From Plakobranchus ocellatus (lineage: Eukaryota > Mollusca > Gastropoda > Plakobranchidae): DNA of 51,941 bases. The position numbers were made by a program, and so were the translations under genes. How positions within the stretch are numbered: position 1 is the first letter of the stretch; every line of letters begins with the position of its first letter. A model generated the notes under the pieces. It was not told where the DNA came from. It saw only the letters and a list, made by a program, of their open reading frames with translations, and did no database searches. The stretch lies in assembly GCA_019648995.1 (NCBI GenBank), contig BLXT01003735.1, forward strand, positions 530,588-582,528, in the 5' to 3' direction. Positions 34,801 to 46,800 of the stretch are shown here, in pieces.

Positions 34801-37800
34801 CTTCCTTTTTCTCAAAGTTCAAACGTTAGAAAAAGTTGTTGATATAGATTTTTTGTTCCATTTTCAATCTATATGTGTATCAAGGGGTTGTAACTTATCA
34901 AATTGATCGCAATTTCTATTTGTGCTATAAATCAAAAAGTATTCAACCTTTTTACACTATTTTTTGTGTGTAAATGCCTATATAATCACAATTTATAAAA
35001 ATCTACCTTTCAAAGCCAATAATTTATCAGTAGATTTAGCACTGTGTTTTTTTACATGGTCACTTTTTATTGAATATCTTTTACAAATTTTTTTTTTTTG
35101 CTGTATTTTCAAAATGTAAAAAAGAATAGTTTTTCTTTTTGGTGCTGATGTGTAAAAACTAGATCCAGTTCCCTTCAATTTGATGTATAATTTATATAGT
35201 TTTATCTTCTAGAAAAGTCCTTTACTAGCTTCTTACAAAATAATTGCCAAATTTTAGAATAATCTTATTCTACCTCTACCTGTGTCCAGTCACAAAATAT
35301 GTGTTGGTTGTGGATCAGTTAATGGAAGTCTTGTCTTTTTATCCATGTGGATAATAGCTGTCTTGGATACCCTTTTGCATCATTTAAATAATCAATTGTT
35401 AGTAGTTGTTATTGCTTTTTTGACTGAATGTGTACTTAAAATGTGTAAAAATTTGCTGTTTATGCAAGCCATGTTGGCCTGCTACCCCTTGCAAAACATA
35501 AGCGTGTTGTATACCAATTGAAAGTGTGTAATCTCGGCCTCCCTATCGATGTCACGAGAACTATTACAAATTTGTCCAAGCAGAAAGTATCGTTCATAAC
35601 ATTATCATATATTGAGCAATGTTATTTATTGTTATATGTATGCATTTCAAAATTTCATGAAAATTTCCCATTTCTTTCTTGCCACAAATGCTTGTGTGAA
35701 AACCCTCAATTTTAGCATAAAAATATCTTCCTGTTTAAAAAAAAGTTATCTTATTTAGTTCAGAAGTTTGTATTATGTTTGTATCCAAGATGGTTGACAT
35801 TTTTTTTTCTTTTGCTATCCCAACCGTAATTTAAAAAAAAAAAACAACTAATTTTGGTTATTTATGTCACTGTTTCGAGTCATATACAACAAATTAACCA
35901 TTTATAAAGGTTTCATTTAAAAAATAAAGAAAATAACCTGAGTGCCTTAAGAAATTTTTAAAACTTTTTCTTCATTTTTCATTTGTGTCAGGAGCTTTGC
36001 GTTATATAATGTATTGTTTCCTCTTTGCTTCAGAATCTAAATAGGGATTTTTCTTTACTTTTTTTTGGCAACTCTGAATAGAAAGCTATTAAATATTTAC
36101 TTTTAACAGTGCTGTTACTTACATAATCAGTATTTTTTACATTACAAGACCAGAGTCAATCTAAATAAATGTAGTTGTGCAGTTTTTGATGAAAAACAAC
36201 ATTCTTTCAATTAAAAAGAAAGTTTTGTTGCAGTTATTAGTTGTCTTGATGTCATGCTAAGCCAGTCAGAAGTTCAGTATTCTTCCATTACAATGAATTT
36301 TTTTCCCTCTCTTTTTTCAGAGTCAAGCTAGTCATCAACGTCCAGTCAGCAATGGTCTCCCACCAACACCTCAAGTCCATGTGAGTATGCCTCAACACTT
36401 GACTTTTTGCATTTTAGATATACAACCACAAACTGAGGTGAACAGTACATTTGATAAATACAGCAAAGAAAAATCTTTGTTACTTTACAACTCTTCATGA
36501 AATTTCCAGTGCATCTTATTAAAGAATGAAGTATTGAATCTACGTAAATCAACTTTACTGAATCTTTTGATTGGAAAGCCATTTTTTAAATTACATGAAA
36601 ATATCCTACCCAAGAAATATCTTTAAAATTGCATCTAGACTAATTTATAAAGAACATAAATGGAATGAAGTTAATTTGGAAAGGCTGAAGTGTAATGCAA
36701 GTGCCACGCTTTAATCTGGATAATTACAATTTACGGTCAATCTGACTTTTTCTCTTAGAATGGACTTTTTAAAAATGCTCATGATAATCAAAATCTGACT
36801 CTGATAAATTAAAATTTTTTTTCAAATTGAAAGTTTATAGTCTTGGAACAAATTTATTATACTTTAAATAATTTTTTGGATACATGGTTGAGCTTTTGTG
36901 CAAAAAACATTTGGTATGACTCTTTTGAAAAGAAAAGAAGTTTTTTTTTTTTTAAAAGTTGCCTCAGACAAGAGGGAGAGAACTCTTTGAACTAGGATCC
37001 TTGATCAAGAAACCTTCTAAAAAATCTTCAAAATGGATAATATGAATTTTAAAATTTTTTAATGATCTGATTTTTTTTTTGTTTTTTCGTGGAAATTCAT
37101 ATTTATTGGTGCTTACTGTAATTTTATGTTTGAAAGTTAATTTCTTTTTGTCATCATAATTTCCTTTGTGTTGGAAATGGCTTGAATTATGGGTCTTTGT
37201 AATCAAATTGTCATAGAAATACTATATTATAGGCCTCAGAAAATTAAAAATCTTATGAAGGTTTTAGACATGCAAAAAAAATCAATATCTCATTAATAAT
37301 TTAGGTTGTTCATTTTACTTCATATGTTTTTTTTTTTTATTAAAATCCGGACTTGATGTCCTGTACAACTCTATATTTTATTTGGCAAAATTAACTGATC
37401 TATAACTTTCTGCATTATTGCATTCAAGATGGGGGCCTGTTTCTCCAAAGTATTCAATGGATGTCCACTGCACATCAACTGTACAGCAAGTTGGGTACAC
37501 CCAGAGACAAGAGGTATTCAAATGATTTTAATTTGAAAACTTATTATTGTCACCTTAAACCAGTACAGACCCTGGTATTGTTCTATGAGTATGCACATAT
37601 CTTGAGAAAACTTGCTAAAACAAGATGAAAAACTGAACTGCATTAGTTTCCTTACTAAGTAGGCAAGAGATTAACTGTCTTTTTTGCTCATCTAGTTTCT
37701 TTACTAAGTAGGCAAGAGATTAACGGTCTTTTTTGCTCATCTATTTTTCCTATACCTCCATTACGTCTTTGTTCTTTCCTTTTCTGAAGCCTAATTGGTA

Positions 37801-40800
37801 CACAACTACTAGTTTCTTCAGCTGCTTCTCATTGTGTTAAGAAATTGTCTATGTGATGTTCAGATAAGTCTTTACTCTGCCTAGGAATTATTATGTTCTC
37901 TATTTTTTTTTTTTTTTCAGATCAATTTATATTTATTGGAGCCAACGAAGGTCTCTACACCTTAAATTTAAATGAAATTCATGAAGCATCATTAGAGTTG
38001 GTAAGTTTTGTTAAAGTCTGTACATGAATTGACAACATCTTCATAATATAATTGATTTTATTTTACTTTATTTGATTTTTTTATGTAGCCATAGCAAAAG
38101 TTCATTCTTTGGCAGTCGGTGACATTTTTGCATAGTCCCCTCAATATTGATAAACTTACCGTAGTCATCCAAAATTTGGGTTAAATTATCAAATTGTTCA
38201 TGTGAAAACAAAATGTGATGGTCTGACTAAAGACTTATGTGTCTTTTTTATTGTTTAGGTCCATGCAAGAAGATGCATTTGGCTCTATGCAATCAAGGAT
38301 ATATTGATGTCATTATCAGGTAAAAAATTTGCAAAAATTCTTTGCTGTAGCTCCTTGCTCTTAAACTTCTTTGCCATTTTCCCTCATAAGGCTAGTATAG
38401 TTCTGCCTGCCTCTCTATGCATTATGAAAGTCATTTGACACTTTTGCCTCACTTTTATTTTGTGCTTTAGATACTAAACAAAAAGAAAAAGTGAGGACAA
38501 GTTTGATTCACAATTTTACACCTTTATCTTGTGATGCTTAGGCCTTTTGAATTTATCAGTAATGTAGACTTGGTTTGTAGAAAGTATTTAATGGATAATA
38601 TTCACCCTTGGACTGCACTAAGCAGTTCTATCTTTATTCATGCTAAAAGAACCCGCTTTTTATTTACATTTTAAAGATTATAGAATCTAGAATTAACTTA
38701 GCCTTTCCAACATCAGACTTGCCAAGCCATAAGCAATTGTGTATTTTTGTACACAAAAACAATATGCATCAAGATGTCCCAATATGCATTTTTTCCCCCT
38801 TGCTATGTGCCTCCGCTGTACTAGACTAGAGCCCTTCCATTCATGTGTGATCTTTGATTCTAGAGCCTAGAATGACTGAGACTAGATTGATAGATCTACT
38901 TAGTATGGATCCTGTTTCAGCACTGCACTCCCAGCAGTGTGGATGTGCGTGTGTGTGTTGTTGTTTTTTTCTTGTTGTTATTGCATAATATTTGACCACT
39001 TTGGGTATCTGCTTTTTTCCAAAATGTATCTGGGCCTTGAATACACATTTTTGTTAAAAGAATAAGCATAAACTAGGGTATTGAGGAAGAAAATAAGCAT
39101 ATTCATTCGGAGGTTGTTGGAAGGTCTGCAACATCTGTGGGCCTAGATCTAAATCTTTTTTTTTTTATAAAGTGTATATTCTTGTAGACTCGATCTCTGG
39201 ATCTAGCAGATTGACAGATTCCTCAAAATCAAAATTTTGCACCAAACTTTAAATGCCATTTTCCCTTTGTAACACTATAAGTTCGCAAATATCATTGATG
39301 TTTTCTTTCCTTGTGAGCATTGTTAACACATCCATATTTTTTACACTTTTATTAGTGCCCCTCAAAATTTCTATAGCCGTTGCACTTGGGCCTTAGCTCC
39401 TTTATAGTAAGATATAAAGATTTAAGTAAGATATAGTTAATGCAGTCCAAAATATTGTTTAGCCTATATATTTCTTTTATAAAGTTAGTTGGAAATGCTG
39501 TGGTTTTTTTTTTCCCTTTTTTTTTTAAAGTGACATTATAAAATGCTTTTAGTGCCTTTTAAAGTTACTAAAACTTTCTAGAAGTATAATTTCATTTGAT
39601 GAGGTACATTATGATTTAAGTAGAAGTATTAAAAGCTTGTTCTGCACGTGACTGCAGGAAAGACGCCCACACTCTATCGTCATGACCTCATGATGCTGCA
39701 CACAAGGCAGACAAGTCGTTTCTCTTTGCCAATGAATAAAATTCCTGAAAAACTTGTTCCAAGGTAAGACTCGGACAAAGCATTGAATCTTTTTTTTTTT
39801 TCCAATATGGACATAAACCTCGTAACATCTAGACTTATTTGCTTTGACAAATATCATGGTGCCTTTTTATAATGTTCAGAGTGGTAATTTAGTTCAGGAG
39901 ACCTGGGAGAACCCCCTAAGAGACTTTGTGCATTAGGCGCATTGCTGCTAGGCAGATTTATCTCCTGCAGAACTTAGATGTGACAGGCATCAACAGCCTT
40001 ATCTGATGCTGCCCACCTGTGCATACTGAGCACAGGAGCACAATGCAAAAATGTACTTAAATGCTTAAATGTTAATCACTTGGTCAACAAAAGTTAAACT
40101 TTTTAACATAGTCAAGACAGGTATTGTTTGAAAGATTTTTTTCCACCGTGTAAAATGCTCTAAAAATATATTTTCTTATGAATACTTCATGATTAGCTAA
40201 TGATTGAAGTTTTCATCGATATTCTATGGCTTTTTTTTAGTTGGATATCAAACCATTTGTTTTCAATAAATAGGGAAATGGAATTTGGAAAAGCAGTGCT
40301 TATTTTTTTTTTTTAAATCTCTTGATTTCAATGTATGTACAGCCAACTTGTGAGATAAAACATCTTAGGCATTAATTACTATATGACATTATTTCACAAA
40401 AACTTCCCTGCACAATATCTTGAAACACATCCGATTTTGGAACATCACTTCGTACTCTACAGAAGCAGATGGGAACTCTTGCACAAATAAGACCACGAGC
40501 AATGAAAATTAAAAGTAGTCTTTTATGAAGTACAATAAAATCTTACCATATTCAAACATACCAACTAAAACCCCTCATTCCATTAAAAAGAAAGAACATT
40601 TTTGTAATAAAAAAAACCCCTAAAACTTGTGTGTATGTGTGAAGCAGAAAAAAAAGGGGAGACGGTGGCATACAAAGTTAGAGACATAGATAGAGGTGAA
40701 GCGAGAGAGAAGAAGATGAGAGAGAAATAAAGAGAACAAGAAAAGATAATTTAAGGATTAATGGCATATGAGGTGTTGATATCCATGATTTTCTTAGTTT

Positions 40801-43800
40801 GTGCCGAAATACTTACCTGTTGAAGATATGTGCATTTTTCAATACTCTTACCTACAATTCAACTTGCAAAGAAATTATGAACATTTAACTTCAAATTGGA
40901 TTTATCATCAAGGTGGGTCAACAAAATATAAAAGTTTTTTTTTTCTTTTCACATTTCTGCTTTGCAAGAAATCATAGTCCATTTCACATTAAAGCTTTTG
41001 AAGTTAATCATCACATGGCAATCAAAACAAAACTTTTTCTTTCTTTTAGCTTTTGTCATCTTCCAAACTTTATTTTAGGTCAAAAACATGTATATTCCTG
41101 TCAAAATTATTGATCAGTTGCACTTTTGCTGAAGATCTTAAAATAGCCCAGTTGTGCAGCCCATTGAACAGGTCATGGAGTTTCTAGGCTACAGTGCCCT
41201 ATCAAACCTTGCAAATAAGCTGCCGATAGCAGGCAGCCATGACATACTTATAAATCTTGCCATTTATGGAAGAATTTGCATTATCTTTCTTCTCTAGCAA
41301 AATCTTTATTAGCCTCTGCACAAAGTCATTTTGTAGGGAGTTTTCTTGTCCTGAAGCCGTCCACATTTGAAACTATTATTTGACAGTGACTCCAAAACAA
41401 CTCTCATAAATCCTCCTTTTTAATTTCAAGTTTGAGAAGTTTGTTACAATACAACTTTTGGAATCTCAATTCAAGTAAGTAAGATAATAGATATCAAAAG
41501 TGTGTTTTTTTTAATATTTATGAAAACAAACAAAAAAAGTATAGAAAGGCCAGTAGGTGGTATCAGAGTTTATTTCATCTCTAAAAATATTTTCCAGGCG
41601 TCTTCAACCTACTGTCAAAGTACCGGACACCCGAGGCTGCCAACGCTGCTGTGTAGGAAGGAACCCTTATAATGGTTACAGATATCTCTGTGGGGCTTTA
41701 ACCAACGGTGTTATTCTCATGCAATGGTATGAGCCCCTGAACAAATTTATGCTTCTCAAGGTAAGTAGAGCCTATTTGTTATTTTTTGCTCTTGTAAATT
41801 AAAAATTGTTTTTTCACATGACTTGAGGATGTAAAAAAAAATTGTTTACTTTTTTTCATTGTGCTTTTTTGAAATAGTAAATAGTACATGTCAGATTTGG
41901 TGACTCACTTTTCATACTTTATAATCATTTCCACTTAATGTATTTTCTATTGAGGAACTTAACTTTTTTGTTTGTAACTGAAAAAAAAAAAGTCATTTGA
42001 AAAGAATTATTTGAAAACAACAAATGAAATATAAATGAGAAGTCAAAAACTACACATTTTTGAACTTCGATTGTGTTTGCATTTAGAGTGTATTTGAAAA
42101 GGTATTTTTAAAAGCAACAAATTTTTTTTAATGTTTTCTACAAGAACAAATGATTGCAAAATAAGTCTTCCAATAATTGATATATAATATAACATGAACT
42201 TATTAAAAACCATATTTTTTTGTGTGTGTGCTATGTTTACATTTCTGTATAAAATGTTGAAGGATTAAACAGTTATCTAATGCATGACATTTTCCTGAAA
42301 TAGAATGATGCCAAAACATTTTTATATTGTACGTGCTCTATCAATCAAACTTTCTCCAGACATTTGAAACTGAGCAAATGCCAACAGATCTGCAAATATT
42401 TGAAATGTTTATCAGTCCCGAGCTGGAATACCCTATGGTGTGTTATGGTGTTAGGAAAGGGTGAGTTTTAGTTTAAGTTATAGTTTTATGATGTTTCAGT
42501 TTAAATTGCATCAATCAGTTGCCATGATTGTGATAAGAATATTGATCCCTGTTCAAATACTTTTTACTTTATCAAGCTTCAGTCAGGGTGTTCTATTTTT
42601 TTTTTTAAACTTGCATAAAAACTTTCCTCTACAAAAGATATGAATGTAGACTGCTTTAGTCGTTAATACTATAATGTAATTTAGGAATTATGATGAATGG
42701 CCAAAGATGATCATAGTGTTCATTGCACATTAAGAAGAAAAATTGCACATTTCAGTGGAGATTGGTGAGTTGTAGATTTGCCTGCAATTTTTTTCTCATA
42801 TTTTGACTCCAGGCATGACAGGAATCATGTGAAATTTGATGTCATCAACCTCAACACAACGACTAGCTGGTTTACTGATGCTGATCCAATGTCAGGTATA
42901 CTGTTAATCAATCATGTGGTTTTTTTTTGTTTTTTTTTCGATTCGCAAAGAGAGAGAGACATTCCCTGTTGAAAAATCTCAACAATCTTGGAATTTAAAA
43001 TGGAACACATTTTGTTTTTGTAGCCATTATATTACAATTTTGCACATTTGCTAAGTGTTACTTCAAGACATAAAATTAAAATAAGCTAATATTAGGATTC
43101 AGAATTCAGGTTGAAGATTTTGAATGATCAGGAAAATGACCAGAAGTGTGGATAAAGTATGAGCAATAAGGAATGGTAACTACAGCTGAGGACCATGATG
43201 GCCAATACCTGTCGCAGGCAGGGCAGAATCTGGTCCAAATTGGGCTATGCATCTACCATATACAGCTTGACAGATAAAATATTCTAAAATTAGTACATCC
43301 TGTTTATCACCAGAATCTCTGCATTGCCCTCGGGGCTTTTGCAACCTCACATATAAAAGCACCCATGTGCTGAAGTGGGAAAAAGCTCTTAAATAGGCAA
43401 TTAAAACTATAGTGTCCACCACCTTGGAAAGAACACCAGATCCAATTGATCTTTCACTCACTAAGGAAAAAAAGAAAGTCATCAGAGTGGTGGTTTAACA
43501 CAAAACATTCTATAAAGAAAAATACTTAATATGCAGCCTACACAGACAACTCTGATCAAGAAGAAAGAGTTCTAGTTGAGTTTCTATTTTCCAGATTATT
43601 TCTACAACTTAAAATCCCCCTTTTCAGCTTTAGAGGTGGGTCAATTGACTTCAACCCTGAGCTGGAAGGCATATCCTTGATGTTCTCACAAAAGGAAAGA
43701 CTTCACAAATCATTTGCGAAATTTACAGTGATAGCTCATCAGCCATGTAGACTGCAAAGCAAAAATATTAAATGCCTCTTATTTAATTAGGAACTTTTCA

Positions 43801-46800
43801 TCCTACATCTTCTTGGTCTGAATCTTCGCTTCTGAAAGCATTCAGGGGAATGAAAATATGGACATTTTTGCTAAAATAGCAATAACCGTGCTGCATCTCT
43901 ACAAAATGTATCTGCTGGTCCAGTCTTAAAACCTAATATTAATACCACTTGGCAAGAAAATTTGGATAGTAATAGAGTAGCAAACTGCATGAGATATTTA
44001 CCTATTTTGAAAGAAGCCTTAACAAAACAAATGGAAAGTCGTGATATGCAGAATAGGCTTAGGATATTCTTATAAATACCTTTTAAAAGATGAAGACCAG
44101 CCTTTTTTGTTATGCCTGTAATAGCCTTTATAATGCTTAGCACTTTTTCGTTGATTGTCCAAATTTTCAAAGCACCAGATACATATTGTTTCAAGAAGTT
44201 AATTCTTCTTGTGCATTATGGGTTACTTAAAAGAACTTAGTGTCTCAGACTATGTTCAATATCATTTCTTGCAGTTTAATTTTTATAGAGATTTTTAGTG
44301 GATCCTTTCGCCCCAGTTCCTTTTATTAATTGATAAACAATGGCCTCTGAGAGAAAATTCGAATAAAACCTAAAAATATTACATAAATTTTTATATTAAT
44401 AATCATTGAGGGATTTCGGTTTTCCATTTGCAAAGAGAAAATTTAATTGATCATGTTAATCATGAAGATCTGCATGTGATTACTTGTTAAATCATTTTTC
44501 AACCTTCTTTTCAAGCCAACCTTGTTTTCCAAAACTTTTCATCTACAAAAAAAATTTTGCCATATTATTGAAAAAAAAAAAAAACTCCTGTCAAAAAGGA
44601 TGTTGTATGTAATATGTCATAGTGTTCATTGTGACCTATTAAAGATCAAACCACCTTTGAAGTAGTCAAAGCCTTTCTTTTAAAAGATTCGAAGGTCATC
44701 TGTTTGTAAAAATTTATTGAACAACTTTTCCTTTTAAAATAATAATTTAGGCACTTCATTTTCATAATTTCCTCCAATTCCAGTTAATTTTAATGTGTAA
44801 CTTTTCTCTCATAAGTGCCTAAAAACATATATAAAAACAAGAAGCTCATATTAGATTTGCGCTTTATGTGTCTTTTGTATAGTTATGATTATAAAAAAAT
44901 CCTTTCTTTCAAATATTACTTATTTACAGGCATGTATTTCATTTTTTTTTATTGCAGCAAAGGAGCTTTTACCCGTGGTCAATGTGACACAGCTGGAAAA
45001 AGATACAGTTTTGATATGTTATGACAGTAAGTTGATTGTATTTTGATTATTTTTCCATTTATTGAAGATAGTTTTAGTAACAAGTTATTGAGGCAAGAAC
45101 ACGTTTTACACATTTTATAGCTTTAGATACAAGGAACATCCCTTTGATGGGTCATATTAATGAGAAAGAGATAAAGGCCACTGAGGAAGGGTGCCTGGTA
45201 CAAACAGAAACACCACAATTTCATGAAACAAAAACAAAAAAATGAACAAATTTAAATGTTGCAGCCATCTGAAATGCCATTACTCATTATACAGAAAGCA
45301 GTAAAAAAGAGCAAATGCATGCAGCAGAGAAGGTTGGATGACACCAAAGACTGGACTAGTCTGAAGATATTAGAGCATAGCTCAAAAGCCCTGAACACAG
45401 AAATGTGGCCTGCCCTTTCAACTTGACCTCTGCAAAAATGACACTACTGTTAATTATTGAAATTGCTGATACATTTTCAAATTCTTTCATGTGAGCTTTG
45501 ATCTAGTCAAAACTAATAATGAAATCTTGATTTTGTGCCAAGCTATATGTCTAAAAATTGTTTAAACAAAAGAAAATAAACTTTAAATATGTATTTCTTA
45601 AAACCATTATTTGTGAGAGCCTACACAATAGGACTTGTCTCAAATGTCTGACAGCAAGAAATCATTGGGCAATCATCTTAACATTTCAGGTTCTTTTCAG
45701 ACAAGTAAAGTAACATGAGAAAATTTTTAAATATAAGACAATTTTGATCAAGATGTATGCTTCAAGATTATGCACGAATAATATGTACTCCAGATAAATT
45801 GAGGCAGTTCTAATAGAGCATCAAATGTTCATTTACGGATAATTTCAAGACTAAATGAACATGTGTTTGCTTATTACTTGATCATGGTTGTTAATGTGTC
45901 CTCAGAATTTGTGAAAGTTGTAAGTTTGAGTGGCAAATTGAAATCCAGCAGGAGGCAGCAAGCAGAGCTACATTTTGACTGTATTGTGGATTCGTTAGGT
46001 ATGCATGTTGTGATTATTTTTATTTTCATTATAAAGATCATATGCAATAACGTAGTTTCAATTTTAGTGCTTTCATAGCTCTACACTATGATTTCAAAAT
46101 GATGGCTATGGCTTTAGTTATAATAATGTTACGGATTGTTTCATATGATTCATAAAAAAAAAAGGACGTAGGAAAAGGCCAAAATGTACTTAGTTTAATT
46201 GTTTTTTGAAAGCCAATTTGATTTCTTTTTTCATTTACAAGTTTTAGGCTATTATTTTTTCATAATTGTAATTTTCATTTAATCTTTTTCCCTGTATCCA
46301 AACTTAGAATACAGAGTAATGTATGCTTGAATAAGTTTGAAATGATAAATTAAACGCTCAGGTTTGTGATAGATTTTTGTCTAAAAACGTAAATGAATTT
46401 TGCCTTTCCTTTGCTTTTTTACATGAGAATCGTATTATGTTTTCCAGATCAGCCATTGAGAGCAAGACATGAAATGAAAGCATTATTATTGCTCTGTCAT
46501 TTTTGAATTTTTCGATGTTTTAACACTTGTGTTTAGTTTGAAGTGTTTATCTTAATGGTGGACTGGGTATACCAATAATCAATCGTTTATCTATAATTTT
46601 ATAATCTCTATCCACTAATCATCGCAATTTTGTCTGTTTGTCAGTGACTCTCCAAGACAGTGTTCTAGCCTTTCATCAACACGGCATGCAAGGCAGGAGC
46701 TTCAAGGCTAATGAGGTACAAGAGAGGCTCAATCACTTGCCATTTGCTTTTTTTTTTAGTTCTAACTAGCTTCTTTTCCTTTCTTCCATCATTTTTCCTG

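Noticed and set aside
35282-35521. 79-codon hydrophobic open frame in intron 19
   Set aside because: No homology recognised, not connected to splice sites in phase, and within the range expected by chance in AT-rich DNA.
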